From: Enterobacter dykesii
GTDB lineage: Bacteria; Pseudomonadota; Gammaproteobacteria; Enterobacterales; Enterobacteriaceae
Length of the DNA: 64,000 bases
Assembly: GCF_008364625.2 (NCBI RefSeq)
Contig: NZ_CP126604.1
Location: forward strand, 3,162,001 to 3,226,000
Reading direction: 5' to 3'
Shown here: piece after piece, positions 11,718 through 20,026 of the stretch
Numbering within the stretch: the stretch's first letter is position 1
Layout: each line of letters begins with the position of its first letter
Notes under the pieces: model-generated
Databases searched by the model: none
What the model saw: the letters and a program-made list of their open reading frames with translations, nothing else
What the model was told of the DNA's origin: nothing
Program-made: the position numbers and the translations under genes

Positions 11718-12540
11718 GTGAAGCCTCCAGTTGGCGAATCGTCTCATTGAGGGCCGCTTTGCTTTCCGCGGTCAACCGCAGGTGGTGCGAGTTGCTGAGC
11801 TGTTCCAGGTACGGCACCCCCTGCCCTTTGATGCTGTCGAGGATGACGACTAACGGACGCGCGTCGGCAGCCGGGACCCGCGACGTCACCGCCAGCAGAC
11901 CCGGAATGTCGTCGCCCTTCACCGTCGCCACGTCAAAGCCAAAGGCGCGGAATTTCCCCTCCAGGTCGAACGCGCTGATGATCTCGTCCAGTTCGCCGTC
12001 GAGCTGCTGTTTGTTCCAGTCCACGAACACTGTCAGGTTGTTCAGGCGATGGTGGGCAATAAACTGGAAGGCTTCCCAGCACTGCCCCTCGTTCAGCTCG
12101 CCGTCACCAACGATGCAGAAGACGCGATTCGGTCGCCCGGCCAGCCTGTGCGAGAGCGCCATGCCGCCGGCGATGGAGATCCCCTGCCCCAGCGAACCGG
12201 TGGTGGCGTCCACGCCGCGCGTTTTCAGGCGGTCCGGGTGGCTTGGCAGACGCGTGCCGTTCTGGTTCAGGGTGCTCAGCTCTTCCACCGGGAAGTAGCC
12301 CTTGATCGCCAGCGTGCTGTAGAGCGCCGGGCCCGCATGACCTTTTGACAGGACAAAATAGTCTCGCTCCGGCCAGTCCGGATCCGCCGGGTCGATTTTC
12401 ATCACCGCGCCGTACAGCACGGCCAGGGTTTCAACCACCGACATACTGCCACCGTAGTGCCCAAAGCCCAGCTGCGTCAGGGATTTCAGCGTCTCAAGAC
12501 GGATCTGACGCGCGAGTTCGGTTATCTCTTTCTCATTCAT
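11710..12540 (-). CDS. Transketolase, N-terminal subunit
   Basis: Thiamine-diphosphate-binding first half of a split transketolase, 276 residues against more than 600 for TktA. The TPP/Mg motif begins GDGELNEGQCWEA near residue 144 and ends with VFVDWNKQQ; the substrate-side histidines are in GFGHYGG and KGHAGPALY. Its start overlaps the IIC stop (ATGA), and its end overlaps the C-terminal subunit, so the three genes are translationally coupled. Linkage to a sugar PTS suggests that the imported sugar phosphate, or a pentose phosphate made from it, is the ketol donor or acceptor; that is inference. Confidence 0.9.
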   Translation of the reverse strand: MNEKEITELARQIRLETLKSLTQLGFGHYGGSMSVVETLAVLYGAVMKIDPADPDWPERDYFVLSKGHAGPALYSTLAIKGYFPVEELSTLNQNGTRLPSHPDRLKTRGVDATTGSLGQGISIAGGMALSHRLAGRPNRVFCIVGDGELNEGQCWEAFQFIAHHRLNNLTVFVDWNKQQLDGELDEIISAFDLEGKFRAFGFDVATVKGDDIPGLLAVTSRVPAADARPLVVILDSIKGQGVPYLEQLSNSHHLRLTAESKAALNETIRQLEASHD

Positions 12541-13928
12541 GATTTGGCTCCGGTGTTTTCCTGCGCGTTACCGCCCGCAGGTTTGTTTTTCGCGAAGACG
12601 TTGTACGCCACCAGCAGCGCGAACAGCGCCACGACCAGCCCGGTGATGGCGAGCGGCGAAAGGAAGCGCGCCAGGTTGCCGAGCACAATCCCGACCGCGC
12701 CAAAGTCGGCGTCCGAGAAGGTGGTGTTGGCAAAGCCAATGGCGCCCAGTACCGGCAGCAGCAGGACCGGCAGGAAGGTGATCAGCAGGCCGTTAGCAAA
12801 GGCGCCAATCATTGCCCCGCGGCGTCCGCCGGTGGCGTTACCGAACACGCCAGCGGTTGCGCCGGTGAAGAAGTGCGGCACCACACCCGGGAGGATCAGC
12901 ACCCAGCTAAACTGACCGCAGATGAACAACCCTACAATCCCGCCGAGGAAGCTGAACAGGAAGCCAATCAGCACCGCGTTTGGCGCATAGGGATACACCA
13001 CCGGGCAGTCCAGCGCAGGACGCGCGTTCGGCACCAGTTTCTCCGAGAAGCCGGTAAAGGCCGGAACGATTTCCGCCAGAATCAGGCGCACGCCCTGCAG
13101 GATGATGAACACGCCCGCCGCGAAGGTGATCGCCATGATGATGGCGTAGACCAGGTAGTTCTGACCGCCGCTGAAGGTGGCCTCCACGTACTCGCGCCCG
13201 GCGCTCACTGCCATGATCAGGTAGATAATCATCATGGTCAGGGAGATGGAGATCGAGCTGTCGCGCAGGAAGCTCAGGTTCTTCGGCAGGTTCATCTCTT
13301 CGGTTGAGCGGGAGCCTTTGCCGACCTTGCTGCCAATCCAGCCGGACAGCACGTAGCCCAGCGTGCCGAAGTGGCCGAAGGCAATTTCATCGTTGCCGGT
13401 AATGCGCTTCATGTAGCGCTGCGCAATCGCCGGGAAGAAAGCCATGATCAGGCCGAGGATCAGCGAGCCGGTAAAGACCAGCCCCACGCCCTCAAAGCCC
13501 GCCACCGTCAGGATCACGCCAATCATGCACGCCATATAAAACGTGTGGTGTCCAGTCAGGAAGATATACTTCAGGCGGGTAAAGCGCGCGACGATAATAT
13601 TCGCCACCATGCCGAAAGCCATAATCAGCGCGGTCGCTGCACCGTATTTTTCGAGCGCAATGGACACAATGGCTTCATTGTTTGGAATAATGCCCTGAAT
13701 CGTAAAGGCGTGTTCAAACATACCGCCCAAAGGATTTAATGACCCCACCAGCACCGTGGCGCCGCCGCCCAGCACAATAAAGCCGAGAATGGTTTTAATC
13801 GTTCCTTTCACCACGTCCGAAAACGCTTTCTTCTGCGCAACCAGACCAATAAGCGCAATTAAACCGACCAGCACCGAAGGGACTTTTAAAATATCAACAA
13901 CGAAATTCAGCGTTTCAAGGATAAACAT
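12537..13928 (-). CDS. PTS ascorbate-type IIC permease (UlaA/SgaT family)
   Basis: Membrane channel subunit of a phosphotransferase system in the ascorbate-galactitol (AG) superfamily, 463 residues with about ten hydrophobic segments. Family features include the N-terminal IGLVAQKKAFSDVVKGTIKT and the polar GHHTFYMA segment near residue 130, which sits where UlaA binds substrate. The ATG at 13926-13928 has GAGG five bases upstream and is preferred over a GTG two codons earlier that abuts the ribosome site. It works with the IIB and IIA genes upstream and is coupled to the transketolase genes downstream. The substrate is unassigned; the genes for ascorbate breakdown (ulaDEFG) are absent here. 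Confidence 0.9.
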   Translation of the reverse strand: MFILETLNFVVDILKVPSVLVGLIALIGLVAQKKAFSDVVKGTIKTILGFIVLGGGATVLVGSLNPLGGMFEHAFTIQGIIPNNEAIVSIALEKYGAATALIMAFGMVANIIVARFTRLKYIFLTGHHTFYMACMIGVILTVAGFEGVGLVFTGSLILGLIMAFFPAIAQRYMKRITGNDEIAFGHFGTLGYVLSGWIGSKVGKGSRSTEEMNLPKNLSFLRDSSISISLTMMIIYLIMAVSAGREYVEATFSGGQNYLVYAIIMAITFAAGVFIILQGVRLILAEIVPAFTGFSEKLVPNARPALDCPVVYPYAPNAVLIGFLFSFLGGIVGLFICGQFSWVLILPGVVPHFFTGATAGVFGNATGGRRGAMIGAFANGLLITFLPVLLLPVLGAIGFANTTFSDADFGAVGIVLGNLARFLSPLAITGLVVALFALLVAYNVFAKNKPAGGNAQENTGAKS

Positions 13929-13949
13929 ATCCACCTCGCCTTATCAGGG

Positions 13950-14222
13950 TTATTGTCTGTCGAACCAGGCGCGCAGCTGCGCTTCAAGTTCGTTGATGTC
14001 GATGATGTTGTTGATCACCACCAGCTGGCTTTCCGGCACGCTGGCGCTGGCCGCAATGTCTTTTGCCATCACGAAAAGATCGGCTGCGCCCGGCGTGGCT
14101 GAGGAGAGATCGGAATGTTCAACCTCAGCCTCAATCTCCAGTTTTTTAAGCACCTTTTTAATATTCATTTCGACCATAAAACTGCTGCCCAAGCCGGAGC
14201 CGCAAATAGCCATGATTTTCAT
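13950..14222 (-). CDS. PTS IIB subunit, ascorbate-type
   Basis: Small cytosolic phosphocarrier, 90 residues, of the UlaB/SgaB-like family. The phosphorylated cysteine is Cys7 in the loop MAICGSGLGSSFM, which has the shape of a protein tyrosine phosphatase P-loop. It accepts phosphate from IIA and passes it to sugar moving through IIC. The gene lies 21 bases upstream of IIC. Confidence 0.92.
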   Translation of the reverse strand: MKIMAICGSGLGSSFMVEMNIKKVLKKLEIEAEVEHSDLSSATPGAADLFVMAKDIAASASVPESQLVVINNIIDINELEAQLRAWFDRQ

Positions 14223-14302
14223 TGTTGTCCCCTTATTTTGAGTAGAGCACGCCCCATCACGCTGTCGCGTAATGTTGTGAATAATCGGATTAAAGAATTA
14301 AA

Positions 14303-14746
14303 TCAGAAGCGGTCAATAATCGTTTTAATTTCCTCCAGGGTATTCGCCTGATGCAGTTTCTCCATATCCTCGTCGCTGGAAAATAATTCTGCGAGTGCGG
14401 ATATCATTTCGATATGGCTATGTTTGTCCGGTGCCGCGAGCATAATAATGACATCGACAGGGTCAAACTCACCGGCACCAAACGAGACACCCTGTTTTAG
14501 TTTTAATAACGACAACCCCAGTCCTTTGGCACCTTCCTCCGGCCGCGCATGCGGCATTGCCAGCCCTGGTGCCAGCACATAATAGGGTCCTAACGTGTGA
14601 TGCTGCTGGATGATGGCCGTGACGTATTCAGGCTCAATCACCTGCAAATCAAGAAGCGGCTTCGCGCACAGCTCCAGCGCCTGCGGCCAGTTTTCCACGC
14701 TATCCTGCAGCGTGATGGTTGTATCATATATCCATTTTTTGAGCAC
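14303..14746 (-). CDS. PTS IIA subunit, mannitol/fructose-type fold
   Basis: IIA phosphocarrier, 147 residues (PTS_EIIA_2/UlaC-like). The phosphorylated histidine is His66 in APGLAMPHARPEEG. It takes phosphate from HPr and hands it to IIB Cys7. Translation starts at GTG (14744-14746) with GGAG six bases upstream. It is the first gene of the leftward operon; an 80-base gap precedes IIB. Expression is presumably controlled by the divergent LacI-type protein through the palindromes at 14825 and 14858. Confidence 0.92.
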   Translation of the reverse strand: MLKKWIYDTTITLQDSVENWPQALELCAKPLLDLQVIEPEYVTAIIQQHHTLGPYYVLAPGLAMPHARPEEGAKGLGLSLLKLKQGVSFGAGEFDPVDVIIMLAAPDKHSHIEMISALAELFSSDEDMEKLHQANTLEEIKTIIDRF

Positions 14747-14806
14747 TTTTCACTCCCGCTACACGCTAAAGATGAGCAAACTTTATTCAACACATCGCTG
14801 GATGAC

Positions 14807-14822
14807 TGCGATCGCGATCACA
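14807..14822 (-). promoter_or_regulatory. Candidate CRP site for the PTS-transketolase operon
   Basis: TGCGA-N6-TCACA differs from the CRP half-site pair TGTGA-N6-TCACA by one base. Its centre lies about 41 bases upstream of a possible leftward start site near 14773, with a TAAAGT -10-like hexamer at 14780-14785. That is class II spacing and would suit a catabolic PTS operon. The assignment is by eye. Confidence 0.45.
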
Positions 14823-14824
14823 AA

Positions 14825-14871
14825 GATAGCGCTACCAATAGCTAACATGCAGAAATGTGATAGCGCTATCA
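14825..14871. promoter_or_regulatory. Two LacI-family operator palindromes
   Basis: TGATAGCGCTATCA at 14858-14871 is a perfect 14-base palindrome, and GATAGCGCTACC at 14825-14836 is a second copy with one arm degenerate. Both have the central CG typical of LacI/GalR operators, and their centres are 34 bases apart. They lie between the divergent PTS operon and its regulator, so they most likely bind that regulator and control both promoters. Confidence 0.75.
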
Positions 14872-14980
14872 AATTGCAATCACGGCGCTAAATCACAGCA
14901 AAAAAAGGGATTTAAGGCGTATACTGCCTGTCACGTGAAGCGAAGGAAAAGAAGAACGCGTCTGGTCAGCAGGAAGGTGT

Positions 14981-16000
14981 ATGTCTCTAACCCGAAAACG
15001 GCGCAGTACCGGTAAAGTGACACTCGCCGATGTCGCACAGCTTGCCGGTGTGGGCACGATGACCGTGTCCCGTGCACTCCGCACGCCCGAACAGGTTTCC
15101 GATAAACTACGAGAAAAAATTGAAGCTGCCGTGCAGGAGCTGGGTTATATGCCTAATCTTGCCGCCAGCGCGCTGGCCTCTGCGTCGTCATGGACGATCG
15201 CTATGGTGGTGCCTAATCTCTCCGAAGCCGGATGCTCGGAGATGTTCGCCGGGCTACAGCAGGTGCTACAGCCTGCCGGGTATCAGATCATGCTGGCAGA
15301 ATCCCAGCATCGCCTGGAGCAGGAGGAGAAATTACTGGAAACGCTGCTGGCGTCAAATATTGCCGCCGCTATCCTGCTCAGCGTTGAACATACCGACACC
15401 GTTCGCCACTGGCTGAAAAATGCCTCTATTCCGGTGATGGAGATGGGTGCCATGCGTGCCGACCCGATCGATATGAATATCGGGATTGATAACGTAGCGG
15501 CCATGTATGAACTCACGGAAATGGTGATTAAGCGCGGCTATCAAAATATTGGCCTGCTGTGCGCCAACCAGGAGCAGTGGATTTTCCAGCAGCATCTGCA
15601 GGGCTGGTACAAAGCCATGCTTCGCCACCATATGTCGCCGAACCGGGTGATTAACGCGGCGATGCCGCCGAGCTTCTCGACCGGCGCGGCACAGCTGCCA
15701 GAATTCCTGCTGGCATGGCCTGAGCTGGATGCGCTGGTCTGCGTCTCAGACGAGCTGGCCTGCGGGGCGCTGTACGAGTGTCAGCGCAGGCGAATCAAGG
15801 TGCCGGACGATCTGGCGGTGGTAGGCTTTGGCGATAGCGACGTGAGCCGCGTCTGTCAGCCGCCGCTGACGACGATGGCGGTGCCGCATCGTAAGATTGG
15901 CGTTGAAGCCGGGAAAGCGCTACTGGAGCGTCTGAATGACGGGGACTGGCGCGATCAAAAGCCCATCGCGTCCAGTCTGTGTCTGAGAGAGAGTTGCTGA
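14981..16000 (+). CDS. LacI/GalR-family transcriptional regulator
   Basis: 339-residue repressor-type protein. The N-terminal helix-turn-helix is at about residues 12-35 (VTLADVAQLAGVGTMTVSRAL), followed by the hinge helix PNLAASALAS, which inserts in the operator's minor groove. The rest is a periplasmic-binding-like effector domain. The pattern resembles the GntR/IdnR branch of the family. It is divergent from the IIA gene and probably represses the PTS-transketolase operon until its sugar or sugar phosphate binds. Its stop lies three bases from the convergent yfcD stop. Confidence 0.92.
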   Translation: MSLTRKRRSTGKVTLADVAQLAGVGTMTVSRALRTPEQVSDKLREKIEAAVQELGYMPNLAASALASASSWTIAMVVPNLSEAGCSEMFAGLQQVLQPAGYQIMLAESQHRLEQEEKLLETLLASNIAAAILLSVEHTDTVRHWLKNASIPVMEMGAMRADPIDMNIGIDNVAAMYELTEMVIKRGYQNIGLLCANQEQWIFQQHLQGWYKAMLRHHMSPNRVINAAMPPSFSTGAAQLPEFLLAWPELDALVCVSDELACGALYECQRRRIKVPDDLAVVGFGDSDVSRVCQPPLTTMAVPHRKIGVEAGKALLERLNDGDWRDQKPIASSLCLRESC

Positions 16001-16003
16001 CGC

Positions 16004-16558
16004 TTACTCAGCCTCTTCCTCTTTCTCTGATTTGGTCGATTCGTTTTTGGCGTTGCGGGTCATCCACAGCGCCAGCGCTTTTAACGAATCCGGCGTGAAC
16101 TCGTCGCAGCGCGCGGTGATCTCTTCCGGGGTCATCCAGCTGACTTCACTCACCTCTTCTTCCTGCAGAGCGAACGGCCCGTGGGAGACGCAGCTAAACA
16201 GCCCGCCCCAGACGCGGCAGTTTTCGTCTTCGAAATAGAACTGGCCGTGCTCGGCAAACGGCACGCCGGCGATGCCTAACTCTTCTTCTGCTTCTCGACG
16301 CGCGGAATCCAGCAGCACTTCATCAGCCTGGACAACACCGCCTGCGGTGGCATCCAGCATACCCGGGAGAAAATCTTTGGTGTCCGTGCGGCGCTGGACC
16401 AGAATTTTGCCCATCCCGTCATGCACAACGATATACGTTGCGCGGTGACGTAAACGCTCCGCACGCATTTGTTCGCGGCTGGCCTGCGCGATCACTTCAT
16501 TCTCTTCGCTGACAATGTCAACCCACTCTGTACTTGCCAAATGACTCTGCTCCACCAT
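16004..16558 (-). CDS. yfcD: YfcD, Nudix hydrolase
   Basis: Nudix-superfamily hydrolase (IPP isomerase-like subfamily) of unknown substrate, 184 residues against 180 in E. coli. The Nudix box starts at GGVVQADE and ends at REAEEELGI (about residues 73-95), with its glutamates intact. The C-terminal tail is rich in glutamate and lysine. It is convergent with the LacI-type gene and heads leftward from yfcE. Confidence 0.94.
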   Translation of the reverse strand: MVEQSHLASTEWVDIVSEENEVIAQASREQMRAERLRHRATYIVVHDGMGKILVQRRTDTKDFLPGMLDATAGGVVQADEVLLDSARREAEEELGIAGVPFAEHGQFYFEDENCRVWGGLFSCVSHGPFALQEEEVSEVSWMTPEEITARCDEFTPDSLKALALWMTRNAKNESTKSEKEEEAE

Positions 16559-16613
16559 CGGGAAACCTTCTCTTCTAAGCGCTCTTTCGGCGCGTTTGCA
16601 GTTGAGGTGTAAC

Positions 16614-17165
16614 TTACGGATTAATCGCTACCTGCGCAATAACTTGCTGATCATTAAGTGCGATAACGCGCAGGGTATTTCCATCCAGCATGCCATAGCT
16701 CGCTGGATAACCGCCTTTCGGTATGCTGACCGAACCCGGGTTAAAGTGATAAATCTCACCGCGCTTTTCAGCAACCGGAATATGAGTATGACCGTAAACC
16801 AGGACATCGCCAGCCGCGAGCGCCGGGAGATTATCCGGGCTAAAAAGATGCCCGTGCGTCAGGAACAGGCGGCTTTGTTCCAGCAGCACCTGCTGCCATG
16901 GTGCGGTAAGGGGAAAATGCAGCAGCATCTGGTCCACTTCGCTGTCGCAGTTGCCGCGAACGGCGATGATGCGCGAGGCGTACGGGTTGAGCTTTTCCGC
17001 GACCTGCGCCGGAGCGTAGCCCTCCGGCAGCGCGTTGCGCGGGCCGTGGTTGAGCACATCCCCCAGAATAATCAGCCACTGCGCGCCGCTTTGTGCAAAC
17101 AGGGAAAGGACACGCTCGGTAGCGGGCAGCGATCCATGGATATCCGACGCAAACATCAGTTTCAT
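16614..17165 (-). CDS. yfcE: YfcE, metal-dependent phosphodiesterase
   Basis: Calcineurin-like phosphodiesterase of the MJ0936 family; the E. coli enzyme hydrolyses artificial phosphodiesters in a Mn2+-dependent way. It has 183 residues. Metal ligands are visible in order: D8 and H10 in ASDIHGS, D36 in GDVLNHGP, N72 in RGNCDSE, and the histidines in THGH and GHTH. GAGGAG precedes the ATG. No physiological substrate is known. Confidence 0.94.
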   Translation of the reverse strand: MKLMFASDIHGSLPATERVLSLFAQSGAQWLIILGDVLNHGPRNALPEGYAPAQVAEKLNPYASRIIAVRGNCDSEVDQMLLHFPLTAPWQQVLLEQSRLFLTHGHLFSPDNLPALAAGDVLVYGHTHIPVAEKRGEIYHFNPGSVSIPKGGYPASYGMLDGNTLRVIALNDQQVIAQVAINP

Positions 17166-17221
17166 CAGTCACTCCTCGGGAAAACAGACTGCCCCCATCA
17201 TACCTGAAGCGTCAGGGCTTA

Positions 17222-17944
<723 letters not shown>

Positions 17945-18006
17945 TTACAACAACCACCTATACTCATTTGTCATAGCACCACTCTTCGCATGGACAGGAG
18001 TTGAGA

Positions 18007-18636
18007 ATGATCGACCTTTATTACGCCCCTACCGCAAACGGCCATAAGATCACCCTCTTTCTTGAAGAAGCCGAGCTGGATTACAGGATCATTCGCGTGG
18101 ATATCAGCAAAGGCGAACAGTTCAGCCCTCTTTTTCTGGCTATCTCGCCGAATAACAAAATCCCGGCCATTATTGATAACCAGCCGGCGGACGGGGGCAG
18201 GCCGCTGAGCCTGTTTGAATCCGGTGAAATTTTGCTCTACCTGGCGGAGAAAACCGGCAAACTGCTGAGCGGCGAACTGCGCGAGCGTCACCATACCCTG
18301 CAATGGCTCTTCTGGCAGGCGAGCGGGCTGGGGCCCATGCTGGGTCAAAATCATCACTTTACCGCATACGCCCCGCAGCCCATTCCTTACGCGATAGAGC
18401 GCTATCAGGTCGAGACGCAGCGGCTCTATGACGTTCTGAACCGTCGGCTGGAGAAAACGCCGTGGCTCGGGGGCGATCATTACAGTATTGCCGACATCGC
18501 CTGCTGGCCGTGGGTGAATACGCATGAAAAACACCGAATTGACCTGGCCGCTTACCCGGCGGTGAACAACTGGTTTGAGCGCATCCGGACCCGGCCGGCC
18601 ACCGAGCGGGCAATGCAAAAAATCCAGCAGATTTAA
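18007..18636 (+). CDS. yfcG: YfcG (Nu-class GST), disulfide-bond oxidoreductase
   Basis: Glutathione-dependent disulfide reductase of the GST fold, which uses two bound glutathiones instead of a cysteine. It has 209 residues. The key Thr9 and Asn11 of the Nu class are present in APTANGHK, and PNNKIPAI and FESGEILLYLAEK supply the other glutathione contacts. The ATG at 18007 is preferred, with AGGAG six bases upstream, over a TTG at 18001. The C-terminus is a few residues shorter than in E. coli. It is followed at 76 bases by folX. Confidence 0.94.
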   Translation: MIDLYYAPTANGHKITLFLEEAELDYRIIRVDISKGEQFSPLFLAISPNNKIPAIIDNQPADGGRPLSLFESGEILLYLAEKTGKLLSGELRERHHTLQWLFWQASGLGPMLGQNHHFTAYAPQPIPYAIERYQVETQRLYDVLNRRLEKTPWLGGDHYSIADIACWPWVNTHEKHRIDLAAYPAVNNWFERIRTRPATERAMQKIQQI

Positions 18637-18711
18637 CCCGCTATGAGGCTGGGTGCCTGCGAGCCTCTCATGTATTATGAGCAGGAAATACTGACACGGA
18701 GAAGACCTGCA

Positions 18712-19080
18712 ATGTCACAGCCAGACGCCATTATTCGTATAAAAAATTTACGCTTGCGTACCTTCATCGGTATTAAAGAGGAAGAGATCGCCAACCGTCA
18801 GGATATTGTCATTAACGTGGTGATTCACTACCCCGCAGACAAAGCGCGGGCCAGCGAAGACATCAACGACGCGCTGAACTATCGCACCATCACCAAAAAT
18901 ATCATCCAGTACGTGGAAAATAACCGCTTCTCTCTGCTGGAAAAATTAACTCAGGATGTGCTCGATATCGCACGCGAACATCACTGGGTCACTTATGCTG
19001 AAGTTGAGATCGATAAACTTCACGCCCTGCGCTACGCCGATTCCGTCTCCATGACGCTAAGCTGGCGACGCCAGGCGTAA
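18712..19080 (+). CDS. folX: FolX, dihydroneopterin triphosphate 2'-epimerase
   Basis: Epimerises 7,8-dihydroneopterin triphosphate to the dihydromonapterin form on the tetrahydromonapterin branch. It has 122 residues from the ATG at 18712, where similarity to E. coli FolX begins ([15 protein letters not shown]); an upstream in-frame ATG would add 23 unsupported residues. Family features are FIGIKEEEI near residue 20, the conserved [10 protein letters not shown], and [10 protein letters not shown] at the pterin site. It belongs to the FolB/tunnelling fold and forms ring oligomers. It probably shares a transcript with yfcH. Confidence 0.95.
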   Translation: MSQPDAIIRIKNLRLRTFIGIKEEEIANRQDIVINVVIHYPADKARASEDINDALNYRTITKNIIQYVENNRFSLLEKLTQDVLDIAREHHWVTYAEVEIDKLHALRYADSVSMTLSWRRQA

Positions 19081-19093
19081 CCCTGGAGGTTGT

Positions 19094-19993
19094 ATGAAGA
19101 TTTTGCTGACCGGCGGCACGGGCCTGATTGGTCGTCACCTCATTGCGCGTCTGCAGGCCCTGCATCACGACATTACCGTGGTCACGCGCAGCCCGGAGAA
19201 AGCGCGCCAGGTGCTGGGGGCGGGTGTCGATATCTGGAAAAATCTTGCCGAGCAGCAAAATCTGGACGGCTTCGACGCCGTCATTAACCTCGCGGGTGAA
19301 CCCATCGCCGATAAGCGCTGGACGGAAGAGCAAAAACAGCTGTTATGCAGCAGCCGGTGGAACATTACCGAAAAGCTGGTCGAGCTGATCCGCAATAGCC
19401 ACACGCCGCCTTCGGTACTGATTTCAGGTTCAGCGGTAGGCTATTACGGCGATCTCGGCGAGGTGGTAGTGACCGAGGAAGAGCCGCCGCATAATGAGTT
19501 TACCCATAAGCTCTGCGCCCAGTGGGAGCGTATCGCCTGCGCGGCGCAGAGCGATCGCACCCGCGTCTGCCTGTTGCGGACCGGCGTCGTGCTTGCGCCG
19601 AAAGGCGGCATTCTGGCGAAGATGCTTCCCCCTTTCCGGCTCGGGCTCGGCGGCCCCATCGGCAATGGTCGTCAGTACCTGGCGTGGATCCATATCGACG
19701 ATATGGTCAACGGGATTCTCTGGCTGCTGGATAACGATCTGCGCGGGCCGTTTAACATGGTAGCTCCCTATCCGGTGCGTAACGAACAGTTTGCCCACGC
19801 GCTGGGGCATGCCCTGCACCGCCCGGCGATATTACGCGTGCCTGCCACGGTGATTCGCCTGATGATGGGTGAAGCGTCTGTGCTGGTATTAGGCGGACAG
19901 CGAGCGCTGCCAAAACGGCTGGAAGCGGCCGGCTTTGCGTTCCGCTGGTATGAATTAGAAGAGGCGCTGGGGGATGTGGTGACAACAAAATAA
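19094..19993 (+). CDS. yfcH: YfcH, SDR39U1-type NAD(P)-binding epimerase-like protein
   Basis: Extended short-chain dehydrogenase/epimerase of the SDR39U1 group; its substrate is unknown. It has 299 residues. The nucleotide-binding loop [11 protein letters not shown] is at residues 6-16, [12 protein letters not shown] follows near 64, and the catalytic YYGDLGE tyrosine lies near 118 in the [10 protein letters not shown] context. An SDR C-terminal DUF1731-like region closes the protein. GGAGG precedes the ATG. It is the last backbone gene before the AT-rich island. Confidence 0.93.
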   Translation: MKILLTGGTGLIGRHLIARLQALHHDITVVTRSPEKARQVLGAGVDIWKNLAEQQNLDGFDAVINLAGEPIADKRWTEEQKQLLCSSRWNITEKLVELIRNSHTPPSVLISGSAVGYYGDLGEVVVTEEEPPHNEFTHKLCAQWERIACAAQSDRTRVCLLRTGVVLAPKGGILAKMLPPFRLGLGGPIGNGRQYLAWIHIDDMVNGILWLLDNDLRGPFNMVAPYPVRNEQFAHALGHALHRPAILRVPATVIRLMMGEASVLVLGGQRALPKRLEAAGFAFRWYELEEALGDVVTTK

Positions 19994-20026
19994 TCAGGGC
20001 TGAGGATAAATCAGCCCATTCATTCC

